64,000 bases of DNA from Penium margaritaceum (Eukaryota > Streptophyta > Zygnematophyceae > Desmidiales > Peniaceae): NCBI GenBank assembly GCA_023375785.1, contig SZWC01000543.1, positions 159,651-223,650 of the forward strand, given 5' to 3'. The translations under genes and the position numbers were made by a program. Within the stretch, counting starts at the first letter, position 1. Each line of letters starts with the position of its first letter. Below are positions 32,892 to 44,759 of this stretch, piece after piece. A model generated the notes under the pieces. The model worked only from the letters and a program-made list of their open reading frames with translations. It ran no database searches and was not told the origin of the DNA.

Positions 32892-33743
32892 GCCCCCTGT
32901 CCCTGTTGTCACTGGCTGCAATAATGGTGGGTCGATATGTCATTTGCCGTAAAGATCAGAATAAGAAACTGTCAGCATTTCTCAAGGGCTTGAGACAGTG
33001 GAAAGAAATGATATCAAGAAAATGGCTAAGTGTCTATTGACATCAGCAGTCAGAATGCTGATTTTAGCAATGACGTGCTGACATCAGCAATCACAATGGT
33101 TACATAAGTGGCGTTGGGTGGTTGTCGGCCCGTGTTGCTGGCTGTTTCTTCCCCTTTGGTTTTTGTCCTTTCTCACATGCCGCACCTTCCAAGAGGGTGT
33201 GGTAGCACCAACTCAGGGGAGATTGTACTCCTAGGCTGTTACACCTGCATGGTGATGATGTTGCATCATTACACTACATAGTTTTGCTACTCAGAGTTGT
33301 GTAGTTGCACAGTTGTATAGATATGCAGCTGTGTGGCTACACAACTACACATGCACATTGTGTGGCAATGTAGCTATGCTGCAGCTGCTGCTATTATTGT
33401 TGCTATTGCTGCAGTGGCTATTACTACTATTTTTCTACTACTACTACTGCTGCTAATTCTTCTATTGCTGTTGTTGCATTTGCTGCTTGCGGCTGCTGCT
33501 AGAAGATGCCATTGCTGCGCGTTGCCACTGCTCGCAGCCGCCACCGTGAGCCGATTGCTAAATCTACTTCTCACTTTCTTTTGTACATCAAGGAAGGCAG
33601 CCAGACACGGCTGTTGTTGCCACTTGGTTCTGCTGCCGTTGTTGCTGATAGTACCGTTGCTACCATGCACTCACTGACGGTCAGACCATCAATTAGACAA
33701 CCGAATTAGCGGGTTCTAAAACAAGACAGTCTTGGCTATAGCG
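32892..33743. other. Intergenic or older-element flank with simple repeats
   Basis: No gene. A GACATCAGCA phrase recurs near 33038 and 33081. TGTGTAGTTG and CAACTACACA face each other between about 33297 and 33350. From about 33370 to 33520 the sequence is dominated by drifting CTG/TTG/CTA trinucleotides. A CTCAGGGGAGATTGTACTCC phrase at about 33212 resembles a polypurine tract plus LTR start, but no matching LTR was found. Confidence 0.5.
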
Positions 33744-33830
33744 TGATGGATATGAGGGTGCCAGAAAGTGACAAAAAAAGGGTTGCTCCATAAAAGTTCT
33801 CTGGCATGTCTAGGACCGTAGTCATGACTA
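33744..33830 (+). repeat. Family B 5' LTR sequence, short
   Basis: The GGATATGAGGGTGCCAGAAA block and a GTTGCTCCATAAAA block match the start of the LTR at 37324 and 7709. Confidence 0.8.
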
Positions 33831-33899
33831 AGACCGTCCGAGCCAGACTTTCTGACACGCACACAAACGCTCCTTGCTTGACAAAAACCCTCTGGCATT

Positions 33900-35360
33900 A
33901 CAGCGGAGGAGGGAAGAAGAAGGGGAACTGCCACTACTGCAAGAATCCGAGCCATTGGATGCGCGAATGCCGGAAGAAGAAGGCCAACCTTGCGGCTGGA
34001 GAGGAATCAGGAAAGCAGTCCGACGCTTCCGCAACGCAACAGGTTTGAAGAGTGGATTCATTACCACCATCCAAGTCTTGCACGTCTTTGACAACACCAC
34101 CTTGTTCTGGATCATTGACTTGGGAGCCACGCGACAAAGGACGTGTCGCCGGGAGTGGTTCGTCGTCTACACCGCCATTGAACCTCGTCCGGTATACTTG
34201 GGGGACAATCATGTGAAAATGGCTATTGGGGAGGGTGAGATTGTGGTTTGTGCTTCCGTTGAGGATAAACACGTTGAATTTCGTGTGAAGAGGGTGCTCC
34301 GTATTCCGGGGCTGGCAGCTAACCTCCTCTCTGTCCCATCTCTCATCTCCAAAGGCAGCAGGTTTTCTTTGAGAATGGTGGCTGCACCATCTCTTCCCGT
34401 GCAGGCCGTGTGCTTGTAAAAGCAGACAAGGAGGATGGACTTTACTGTCTGTATGTGGTATCGGAGAAGGAAGCCGACTCAGCGTAGGCGGCGTGATGGG
34501 GAAAACACAATATCGGCCTCTGGCACCGCCGGCTTGGTCATCTCGGCTTGGGCGCCATCATCTCCATGCAGCAGATGGTCCACGGCCTGAAGCTCAACGG
34601 GATGAAGAAGCCAGGTGAATTGTCTTGTGAGAGCTGTATTGAAGGGAAGCAAGTCCACGCTCCTTTCTCCAGGGAAGGGAAGGGGGCGGCTGAGCTTCTC
34701 TAACTCGTTCACTCTGATTTGTGCGGTCACATTCCATCTCAGTCCTTGTCTTGCAAGTTTGTCACATTTGCTGATGACAACTTGAGGAAGACATGGGTGT
34801 CCTTCATGGCTGGAAAGGATGAGTGTTTTGATGCTTTTAGGGTGTGGATTGCTGCTGCACAAAATGAGAGTGGCAGGCGGTTGAACGTGCTTCGCACCGA
34901 CGGTGGAGGAGAGTACCTCTCCAACGATTTCTTCAACTTCCTCAAGCGTCGCTAGAGCAGGCACAAGGTCACTCCACCTGGAACACCGCAGCTGAACGGC
35001 GTGGCTGAACGCGTGAACCACACGCTCATGGAGTGTGTTTGCAGCATGCTCCAAGACGGGAGCTCCTGCCAACCTTTTGGGCGAAAGCGGTCAACACCGC
35101 CGTGTACCTAAAAAACCAGAGCCCTGCGCGCATCGTGCCGCCGATGACACCGGAGGAGGCATGGACGGGATGCAAGCCACCAGTGACGCACCTGAAAGTC
35201 TTTGAGTGCGGTGCATTCATGCACGTGCCTGCCAACAGCCGTAACAAGCTAGACGTAAAGTTGGTCAAGGCTGCCTTTCTCGGATACGACACCATGGGAT
35301 ACCGCCTCTACAACCTTGGTGCTCGCAAGATCATCCGCAGCTGTGATGTGGTACTTTAAG
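33900..35360 (+). pseudogene. Family B Gag end, protease and integrase remains
   Basis: The zinc knuckle CHYCKNPSHWMREC lies at 33929-33970. Protease relic IIDLGATRQ is near 34111. The LRIPGLAANLLSVPSL block typical of copia protease ends lies near 34300-34345. GAG-pre-integrase spans about 34500-34680. Integrase (FVTFADDNLRKTW, LRTDGGGEYLS, QLNGVAERVNHTLME) runs on to FLGYDTMGYRLYN near 35300. Fossil. Confidence 0.85.
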
Positions 35361-35699
35361 AGGACATGAAGGGCTGGACTTGGAGCCCTATGTCTACAGT
35401 TCGACTTGCTCCTGCACTTGTACCTGAATTGGGAGATGGTAGCGGAATAGGACAATGTGGAAGATGGCGGTGACAACAACATCAATAAGGAGGTGGAGGG
35501 AGCGGCGAAGGAGAAGGAGCCAGAAGCCAAATCTGATGAGGAGGAGCAGCAAAGCAATAAACATCAGCTGCCACAACGACCCGCACGCATCAGCAAAGGT
35601 GTGAAGGACAGCAAGGAGCAGCTACAACGGTCCAAGAGGCTCACAAAGAAGCAAATGCAACAAGGGGACCGGCTGAACCTGTGCACCGTATCACCGCCA

Positions 35700-37298
35700 A
35701 TGGAGTCCTCCAACCTCGAGCTCCTCTTCCTCACCATCACCGATAACCCAGCCACATTCACTGAAGCCATGCGCAGTGCCGAGACGGCAGATTGGTGTGC
35801 CACAGCAGATGAGTGGTATGGTGCGCTCATGAAGAATGGCACCTGGACCCTCGAGTAAGCTCTATATGGCAGCCGGGTGATCGGGTGCAGGTAGATCTTT
35901 AGGCGCAAGCATGGTGCGGATGGTAAGGTGCTCAGGTACAAAGCACGGCTGGTTGCAAAGGGATATGCACAGACTGAGGGTGTGGATTACAATGAGAAAT
36001 TCACACCTGTCCCAAAGTTTCCATCCATCCGAGCGATACTCTCTCTTGTTGCTGCGATAGAAAGGGAAGCGCACGAAATGGATGTGACATGTGCATTTTC
36101 AAATGGTGACCTTGAGGAGGATGTGTAGATGGAGCAGCCAAAGGGGTCTGTGATGGACGGGAAGGAGGAGTTGGTGTCCAAGCTTGTGAAGGCCCTCTAT
36201 GGCCTGAAGCAGGCACCGCGAGCATGGTACCACAAGATGGACGAGTAGCTGGCTGAGCTTGGCTTTGTGTGTAATGAAGCCAACCATGTAGTCTATGGGC
36301 GTGTGCAAGAGGAAAGCCAGGTCATCATCTTGCTCTATGTTGATGATCTGATTATTGCATCTGACTCCAAATCTCTTTTGGATTATGTGAAGCAGTCCCT
36401 TGCTGCCAGGTTTGACTGGAATACATAGGAGAGCTCAGCTACTACCTTGGCCTTTGGGTCAAGCGCGAGCGGCAGCGGCTCACTTTGGAGTTGTCGCAGA
36501 GCACGTACGTGAGTGACATCATCAAGTGCTTCAACATGGCAGGAGCACGCAAAGCCACAACACCACTGGAAGTGGGAGCGAAGCTGAGCATGACGCAGAC
36601 TCCCCGTGGCATGCAAGAGAGGAGCCGCATGGAAGCAGTGCCGTACCAAGCAACAGTTAGGAGCCTCATGTACACAGCAGTCAACACGCACCTGGACATC
36701 AACCAAGCAGTGGGATTGCTCAGAAAGTTTTGCGCAAATCCGGGCGTGCCGCATTGGGAGGCGGTCAAGCGCGTGTTTCTCTACCTCGACAGCAACAACA
36801 GCCTTTGCCTCACCTTCAATGGCAGCAGCAGCCCCATCCTCATCGGCTACAGTGAGCAGACTGGGAGGTGACCTGGACACGAGGAGGCTGACCAGTGGGT
36901 TCGTGTTTATACTTGGGCGAGGTGCAGTCAGCTGGAGGAGGAAGAAACAAGAGTGTGTTGTCCTCTCCTCCACCGAAGCAGAGTGTATTGCCATGAGTGA
37001 AGCAGCAAAGGAAGCCGTATGGCTGCGTGAACTGGTGGCAAGCCTTGGGCAGCAGCAGACCGCGATGACCACCATCTACTGTGACAACATGTCGGGAATT
37101 GCTCTGACCAAGAACGCAGAGTTTCACGACCGCACCAAGCACATCAACCTGCGTTACCACTTCATCCACGGGCTCGTGGAAAAGCAGGTGGTGCAGATCA
37201 AGTTATGCCCTTCAAGCATGATGTTGGCAGAATTCCTCACCAAGCCGTTGGCAGTGCACCACTTTCACCAGCTGAGGGGACAGTGCGGACTTGTGTGA
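35700..37298 (+). pseudogene. Family B reverse transcriptase and RNase H remains
   Basis: Reverse transcriptase blocks are YKARLVAKGYAQ, MDVTCAFSNGDLE, LYGLKQAPRAWYHKMD and LLYVDDLIIASDSKS, between about 35760 and 36770. RNase H blocks are SSTEAECIAMSEAAKEAVW, YCDNMSGIALTKN and a KHINLRYHFI end, between about 36840 and 37290. It precedes the 3' LTR by about 25 bp. Fossil. Confidence 0.86.
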
Positions 37299-37323
37299 TT
37301 TTTATCTTTGCAAAGTGCGACAA

Positions 37324-37976
37324 TGATGGATATGAGGGTGCTGGAAAGTGAAAAAAATAGGCTGCTCGATCAAAATCCTCTGTCATAACAGTTGCATAGA
37401 GGATATTTTGTAGGTTCCAACACACTTTACGGAACTTAGTTTGAAGTCTGTTTGAGTGAGATATGGATCTCCAAAACTTTGGAGATCATGGGCCGGGTTC
37501 AAGTGACGACCAGAGCATATTCATCACCAAAGGCAGACAAGATTATTGGCCAGGACAGCTCAGAGCGGCCTTCAAGGAGAAAAGCCGGCTGGAGGACCTC
37601 CAGGAGACTTCAAGGATGGAGCATTCTATGATTATTGGCCGTGCAGGTCGTGTGAGACATAATTCTCATGTGTGACAAGGTGACTGCCGCTCATCCCGCT
37701 AGGGCACGAGAGTGTGCTATAGAGTCAACTTTGACAGAGTGTATCTCAGTGCTCCCTTGGCCAAATGAGGCATATACGGGATTGTTAGAAAGCTGTGCTG
37801 ATGTTATTTCTTACTCAAGAATTTATTTAGAAATTCCCGCTCTCTGCAAACCTACATTTGCTTCCGTAATTTCTGTCTGTGCAACCTGCAACTCCCTCTC
37901 ACATACAATTGGTCCTGCCCAGGTGGCTCTTGGTGAGCCTGGTCACCTCCCTGAGGGCTGCCCCAACTTTCCATCA
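37324..37976 (+). repeat. Family B 3' LTR, reference copy
   Basis: It runs from TGATGG to CCATCA, an inverted hexamer at the LTR termini. It serves as the clearest copy for aligning the LTRs at 7709-8356, 18945-19242 and 23364-24974. Confidence 0.88.
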
Positions 37977-38125
37977 CAGTGAGCACCAAGGACTGCTTTA
38001 TTTGTTATTGCATAACCCGTGCTTGTATTTTAGAAACAACACAACACCCTGCTCCAAGATGTAGCCAGCACTTAGTCAAGTTAAGCATTGCCGCCGGCTC
38101 CCACTTGGCAGACATTCCTCTTGCC

Positions 38126-40713
38126 ATGGCCTCTGAACCAAGTTCTCAGCCAAGCTGAACCAGAGATTCTACCACTGCATCCAGTCCCTTGGCTTCACTA
38201 GTGTCTCCCATGTCTGCCTAGTTTGACGCAAGCAAGTGGAATCCACCTAGGAGGAGGGAACTCACTGGTGACTTTCTCACCAAGGAGCTTTCCAAGCACT
38301 GCACACCGTGTCCAAAGAGCAGCAAGAAGGCAGGCTTCATTTGTGGGTTGTTTGCAAACAATCCAAAAATGGGGAAGTGTTGCAGCTCTGTCTGCATCTT
38401 TTTGTCAAGAACTGGCTCTCCTTGAATTCATCGAGTCAGGGAAGATGCAAACTGCCGGTTTTTGGTTGGCAAGTAGAGACAGTGTGACCATTGACATGCT
38501 GCCTAAGCTGGATGTTGAGTTGGCAGAGCTTGATGCGCCACTGATGTAGGAATGATCAACCTATGGAACAAGTCTGGCTGTGGATGAGTGATCTGAGAGG
38601 CAGGTTAGACCCATCTCAAATGCAATGGCAGTGAATGCTATGGGATCAGTTCACCTGCTTTCACGTGATGCGAGTGGACTAACAAGGGATGCAGACCATG
38701 CTGCTTCTATGATAGAGGCCGAAATTGCAGTAGTAGTTCAGGACAAATTCATTTCTATCATCTGTGGCAATGTTTCAGTCAACAAAAAAGCCTTTCCTGA
38801 GCTCAAGCAGAAGTTCCCAAAGCCGTTCTTTCAAGGCTGTCATGTGCATAACATTGTGTTCCTCATGAAGGACTCTGGAAATTCAGCATGGGACATAGGG
38901 ATCATTGGGAAATGTGAGAAGGTGATTGCCTCCTTTAGAAACAACGACATGCCTCAGACATGGCTAAAGGGAAAGACAGGGGGGAAGTTGCTGAAGAACA
39001 AGTGTGAAACCCGCTTTGCTTCTGTCTTTGACATGATGGAGAGGTTTCTGGAGCTGAGGGAGGAGTTGGAAAAGTTTTTGCAGCTGGATGTTTGGAAGCA
39101 GTTTGGATTTCAGAGGGATGTGGGGTTCAAGAGCTGGAAGAAGGAGGCAAGAAAGAGTGTGTGCTGCAAGATCTTCTGGCTGCAGGTGAGACAGCTGAAG
39201 GATCTGCTGTTGCCGTTGTTGAAGGTGTTGCATGCGGCTGACTGACCTGGTGGAGGAGCTGGTGAGATTTACGAGGGGTTGTTAGACTGTGCTGAACAAC
39301 TGAAGGCACCGGAGGAGAAGAAAGGGAGGAAGAGGAGGAAGGTTGCAGAGTGACATGTTAACTTTGTGTTGGGTAGACTGGACTACCACTGGTCAAAGGA
39401 AGTTTCATGTCCTCTGCATGATGCTGCTCGCCGGTCGCATCCAGAGCACTTCAAGAATGACCTGTCAAAGAATGCAACCACCTTGCAGGAAGTGGTAGAG
39501 GCTTTGGTTCCTGAGGATAAGAAGGATTAAATCATGAGGGAGATGGGGATCTTCCAGTTAGCACAGACAACAATGCACCATGATCCCATTGTGATATCAC
39601 GCAGGAATTCCAAGGCTGTTTTTGCAGTTACAAAATTGACATGTGGGACAATGACTACCGTTGAGTGGCACATGAATCATATGTGCAATCTTCCAGTGCT
39701 GAGGGATTTTCCCTTAGTGGCTGCTATCACAACCATGCTCCTTGTCTGAGTGTGAATGTGTGTTTTCTGTACATGATCTGATCCATGCTTCCAGGAGGAA
39801 CAGGCTCAATAAATCAACCCTGGAGCTCCTCGTGCATTGCCATGTCCGTTTGCACAAGAACTATGGCAGGAATGGAAGGAGGGAAGCAAAGAATCTGGCC
39901 AAGGCCGCGGCAGCTACAGCAGAAGCAGAAGGAGATGCCAGTGAGGAAGAAAGAGAGGTGGTTGAAGAATGAGGAGTGTTCAGCAAATCTGAGGATGACT
40001 GGGAGACAGATGAGGGAGGTGAGGATGAGGAGGAGGAGGAGGATGTGGAGGTATTAGGAGGAGATAATGACATGGTGGAGGTTATGCCCTCCATTTGTGT
40101 CATGAGTGACATGCTTCGAACTCTTCATGCACGTCTAGTGCATACTTGCACAGAGGAGAAGCCAAAACACAGAAGCTTAATTGTTGGAGGGAGGAGAGAA
40201 GCCAATGGAGATGGAACAGTAAGTAGAGGAGGATCATCTGGCAATGGAGCATCAACGACAAGGAGAGAAGCAGATGCCAACGGCACCAAAGGCTGGGAAG
40301 AAGAGGGGGGTGAAGAAGCATCAGCACGTGGGGAAGGACAAGAAAGTGAGGAGATACCAGCAAATGGTACATTTGCAGCAAGTGGGGAAGGAGCAGTAGG
40401 TGATGAGGGAGCAGCAGGTGGTAAGAGTCTAGCAGGTGAGGAGGGAGCAGCAGGTGGATCAGGAGCAGCAGGTGGTCAGGTGGGAGGATCAGGTGAGGAA
40501 AGAGCAGCAGGTGGGTAGTTAGCTTCAGCAACAACACGTGATCCAGCATCAACAGCAGCTTCACGGATTGGCAGTACCAATCATAGTACAAAGCGTACTG
40601 CCCTAGTTGCCCTAGCAGCAGCTAGGGCATCAGAACGTCATGTAGGTAGTGCAGTGGCAGCTACAACAGCAAGCAGGTTGGCAAGGCGCAGAGCTGCTAC
40701 ATTTTGGAAGTAG
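38126..40713 (+). pseudogene. hAT transposase, DUF659 type, near full-length copy 2
   Basis: The start (MASEPSSQPS) and the TGDFLTKELSKHC block match copy 1. The BED-finger segment seen in copy 1 is absent near 38350. The DUF659 domain (NAMAVNAMG, LLSRDASG) spans about 38480-38900, but the Asp of the CDNAS motif is Gly here (ICGNVS). A central helical region with FELRE..KFLQLDVWK lies near 39040-39100. The hAT dimerisation domain (CECVFSVHDLIHASRRNRLN) lies at about 39745-39860. An acidic then Gly/Ala/Glu-rich tail ends at 40713. Several in-frame stops (for example near 39352 and 39528) and frame changes make it a pseudogene. No terminal inverted repeats found. Confidence 0.88.
40385..40515 (+). 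repeat. GGAGCAGCAGGTGG-type tandem repeats in hAT tail
   Basis: Drifting units of 12-18 bp centred on GAGCAGCAGGTG encode a Gly/Ala/Glu-rich tail (AAGG, GEEGAAGG). Unit lengths are multiples of three. Confidence 0.7.
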
Positions 40714-42325
40714 GAACCTGTTGTGACATTGTCGTTGAAATTATCCTTCATATCTTACGGTCTATGATCCATGACTACATTTCCATCATGTGCATTGCAT
40801 TGTTATGATTCTACTATAGCTGAATGAATATGGGAGAAGCTTAATTCATGGATGTTGTGTACACGCATGTGAATGAACTAACTGAGAAATTGCAAGCTGC
40901 AGCTGTATACCTGAGGTCCATGCCTTTGCCTGATGTGCTGTGTGCATGATGAGTGTGCATACAGCACAATGGATGAAAATGAAGTTCCTTACTGTCTAGT
41001 ACACATCAGAACTGAAGAAGGAGTGCAAATTTTCAATTAGTACATCATAAGGTCTGTTTAGTGTTGAAAAGCTTCAAAGGTGCTAAAGTTGAGGATTTGA
41101 CGAACTCATAACTTTCACAAATTTGGCTCTCTCACAGATCTTGTGCAAATCCATGTCCCAATGTATTGTAACTGACCCTTTCCACTGTTTTCACATCAAT
41201 GTGGCCAACCATGGGTGTATTGATGTACCAATGTGGACATTGATGTACCAATGTTCAAGGCACAAAGGACAACACTGGGGGAGGGAGGAAGGATTTCAAG
41301 CCGAGTGAGATTGGAGGTAAAAAGGTGAGAGCTGGCACTCATGTTGGTTGGTAGGTTGGGTCATAATGCGTGCAACCAACCATAACCGCACTGTGGTTGT
41401 GGCCACTGAGGATTTCCTGGTAACTGACCAAGCACAATCAACGTTGTAGCTGACCAAGGATGCAGTCGCATTTCCCACAAATCTTCTGTCCAAACTTTTG
41501 GCACAGATTTGGTTGGCTGGTATTTGCAGCGAAGGAATAAGTGGTGGAAAGCATTTGTGTCCACTGCCTTTAAGCTTGATGTGCCATCCACTTACTTTCC
41601 AGTTCGACACATACGTAGCCAGGCAAAATTGAATGTGCTTCCATCTCAAAGAAACAAAATGAAAAACAAAACAAACCAAGAACCATAAACTCAATGGTGA
41701 AGCTCTCCATCTTGAGGTGCATAGCTGCTCTCTTCGACAGTGGAATAGCATCTGCGGTTGTCAGTTGGGTGGCCTTGGTATGTTTCTCCAACACACCGTC
41801 TGAGTCCTTTTCCATGAACAACGAATCGCTTTGCTTCTTTGCTATACCACCCGTGCTCTCACTCGTGCTTGCGTCATCATCGCAGTCCATCAACGTCACC
41901 ATCATGAACTCGGATCCCTCAACCAAATGGCTGCTAGTGTCATTGGAAGGCCAATTTCAATGTCAACTCCAACTCGCACGTCAACTGTGCTTTCCTAAGC
42001 TTAGCTTTGTTGAGCTGAAAGTAGTTATGCTGTATTGTGTGAGGGCAGAATTTGGCACGGTTCGCTTTGGTTGGTTACTAAGCGTAGGGTTTAATAAGAT
42101 AAAGCAAAGCGGCTGTGACTCTTGAACTCCTCAGTGCGGGTGCCGTGAACACTTCCAAGCTCCAACCTTTGCTGCACTCTCCTCTATTTTACAGCCCCAC
42201 CAATGACTGCCCATCTTGCGGACCAATGCTAATCAGCATCCAACAGAGGATCTGCATGCCAAAAAAAAATCAAAATGAAAGAGAAGACAAGGTTTTAATG
42301 GAAGCACAAAATCCATGACTTTCTT
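40714..42325. other. Intergenic stretch with unrecognised open frames
   Basis: A minus frame of 118 codons (41570-41926; MVEGSEFMMVTLMDCDDD) and a plus frame of 143 codons (41694-42125) overlap on opposite strands, so at most one is real. Neither shows a domain I recognise. A GATGTACCAATGT phrase is repeated near 41222 and 41243. No RNA gene seen. Confidence 0.4.
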
Positions 42326-42888
42326 TGTTGCAATCTCCTCCTTGCAGGGGCCTTGCTGAGTCCCTAATCTCCGCAAGTTGAAAATTCTGTCATAACATTT
42401 GTGGCCCTACATGCAACGACTTCAAGATTTTTATGCCGCTTGCCTGAAGGTATTTTGGCCAGATGCCCCGACCTCCAGTTTTCCGTTCTAAATGTTTCTA
42501 AAACGTTTGACCAAAATTGAGAATGGTCAACAGAAGTGTCGCAAACTACATCCATACTCCCATATTTTTCATCAACTTCTCAACGGAACTCAATCTGTAC
42601 AATAACGTGCCTTGATATTCTCAAAGCCCCCCGAATTCTCAGTGGAGCTCCTCAAAGCAGCCACTCACGGCAGAACCCCGTACGCCTCCCTCGGCTAAAG
42701 CGCCAATGACCCAACATATGCCTCATTCTCATTCTTGGCATTGAATACATGTGATTGACTTTCTTGAAACTTTTCTTCAAAATTAAACTTACTGCTCAAT
42801 ACAAATGATCCATTTGTCCCAAATCCTTTAATAATCTTGTGTCCTGTACCTCATCTTTGTGAACCACCCATGTGTGCTTGGCGTGATA
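42326..42888 (+). repeat. Gypsy 5' LTR (left end approximate)
   Basis: It is collinear with 53769-54320: GAGTCCCTAATCT, ATGGTCAACAGAAGTGTC, CTCAACG, AAGCCCCCC and GTGAACCACCC near the end. A primer-binding site follows it. Confidence 0.7.
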
Positions 42889-42890
42889 CT

Positions 42891-42902
42891 TGGTATCAGA
42901 GT
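42891..42902 (+). other. Primer-binding site of gypsy element 1
   Basis: TGGTATCAGAGT, one base from the initiator methionine tRNA site TGGTATCAGAGC, lies two bases after the LTR end. Confidence 0.85.
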
Positions 42903-43029
42903 GTAGCAACACTGGAGGGGCAACCGACATGTTTGCTACCTGGTAATATTGAAGCTCCTCCATCTCCAAGTTGAGTTTTTGGAGTAGATGGGTGTTGAGG
43001 CTCTTGAGTTCCAACAGCTTTTGGTACAG

Positions 43030-44220
43030 CTATGCATGGAGCAGTGATCACCAAGAAAAATCTGCAGCTCTCGATTAAACCGCAAATTCAACAGGCACTT
43101 CAAAAGTCGTTTGATCGTACAAACTCCACGGGACCGATAGTTAAGATGTGGCTGAAAGGGCTGGAGATGCACTTCACCACTGTTGGGGTAAACAACAACA
43201 AAGATAAAATTTTCCTCACGACCTTGCTTTTACGAGGCACCGCTTAAAGTTGGTTGTCTCATTTGAAGACCATCCGAAGGCACCAGGAGACCGGCGGAGC
43301 CAGCTCAATGGCTCACCCAACTGCTCTCACATTGTCGACCACAGGCGCACTACCTCTCGAGCAGATTAATCTGGCATGGAACAACTCTTTCACGCAATTG
43401 GAAACATGGAGTGACTTCGTACACCCTATCTCTTCTCATGTTGAACAACTGAATGTGAATTCTCACAAATGGTACAGAATCTAGCAGCTACGTCAACAGT
43501 ACAACGTGCTGGAGTACACACAGCCTTTCCACGAAATCATCACCAGTAGTGACCTTTCCCCTAACAGACTGTGTTTCCACCACAACGGCCTCAAGTAAGA
43601 TATTCAGCCAGCAATCACCATTTTCAGCATCCTGGATGACCTTTTCCAAATGATCGCAAGAACCGGTTATGTCGACAGCACCGAGTAGAACCCTTTGATG
43701 CAGGAATCCAACATCCAGCGATCCCGAGGCCACAATTCTTGTTGTGGCGGAGGGAAGTCGCATTTGAAAGAAACCTTGTTCCTGATGGACATTGACACTG
43801 TCAATCAACGCAATCAACGGCTCTGTTTGACTTGCGAGAAGTTGTGACATATCTCACGTGACTGTTGGAGACAGCATTAAAAAACCAAAAAGGGGGGGAG
43901 TCACATTAAAAAGAACAAGGAGTCGGGAAATGGTAAAGGACATGAGTAGACGGCAAGGCTCTGTCCGGTCAAAAAACTTTATGTTGACCAACCTCGATTT
44001 GAGCGGCTCACATCGTTGCAGACGAGACTTCTGGAGATTACATAGTTTGATGAGGAGTACAAGGACAATCCACCGGCGATAATGCTACGCGTACAACCGG
44101 GGAATTGTGAGAGTCGCACAATGGTACCAAAACTACTGGATGGAGAAGATTTTCATAGCTTTTTAAGAAATGACATGGTTCAAAAGCTAGGTTTCCAGAC
44201 CAAACCGAGAGTTTTTTAAT
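43030..44220 (+). pseudogene. Gypsy gag and protease remains
   Basis: Gag block KMWLKGLEMHFTTVGVNN with KDKIFLTTLL lies near 43140-43240 and parallels the MWLMSLEVYFMAVGVND block of the second gypsy element. A protease-type stretch with a VPKLLDGE-like core followed by RNDMVQKLGF lies near 44120-44200. Fossil. Confidence 0.7.
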
Positions 44221-44759
44221 GAAAAACTGTCAACAGACAACTGTAGATCCGTCGACTTTGCGAACCACTCCAACTGCAAATTGGACATCTGCACAGCATA
44301 ATAGTCTAAAGAACTTTCCCAATGAGTGACCAAAAGCAACTTTTGGGTGAGATTTCCTGTACCAACGTATTCTACAAATGGACTGGAGCAGTGGATTGTT
44401 CTATGTCAACATATCTCACAGAAACATCTGCCTCCAGTCAAGCAACCCACAACAAAACGGTGGTTACGAGAAGCAGAAGAGTTGGAAGCAGTTTAGAAAG
44501 TCATGGCAGCCGCAAAATGCCAACCGATGTCATTGGATGTGGCCAGGAGGTGCCTGGAATGTGGAGCTCAAGTATGGCTAGAACACATGGAAGCATGGAG
44601 AACTGGGAGAAATCACAGCTGTCAAGATGAGGATGACGACCTCCACACCTAAGAATTTTGGAGTAGTACCAGAGGATTCTGCAATACTCAACGAGTGGTT
44701 CAAAGGAGTTTTTCCTGACGAATTGCCCCAAGAGTTATCTTAGTCGAAAAACATCGACC

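Larger units (their letters stand above)
33744..37976 (+). mobile_element. Copia family B element, second plus-strand copy (broken)
   Basis: It starts with family B LTR sequence (TGATGGATATGAGGG). It continues through zinc knuckle, protease, GAG-pre-integrase, integrase, reverse transcriptase and RNase H to a 653-bp 3' LTR. Flanks read TAGCG and CAGTG; both could come from one CAGCG by two transitions, so a target duplication is possible but unproven. Broken, with about ten breaks. Confidence 0.88.

Noticed and set aside
33212-33240. Polypurine tract plus LTR start (CTCAGGGGAGATTGTACTCC)
   Set aside because: It looks right, but no second copy of the putative LTR and no pol upstream in the same orientation was found.
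36606-37298. 230-codon plus frame and its 230-codon antisense counterpart (36383-37075) as novel genes
   Set aside because: The plus frame runs through copia RNase H, and the minus frame is its shadow.
7709-37976. Family B LTR repeats (about 650 bp, dispersed) as a CRISPR array or satellite
   Set aside because: Copies are far apart, in both orientations and at element ends, so they are LTRs.
33739-37981. TAGCG / CAGTG as the target duplication of the second plus-strand family B element
   Set aside because: Two of five bases differ. It could be a drifted duplication but cannot be claimed.
40714-42325. Host gene between the hAT relic and the gypsy element
   Set aside because: Overlapping frames on opposite strands with no domain, no convincing exon pattern and no conserved start context.
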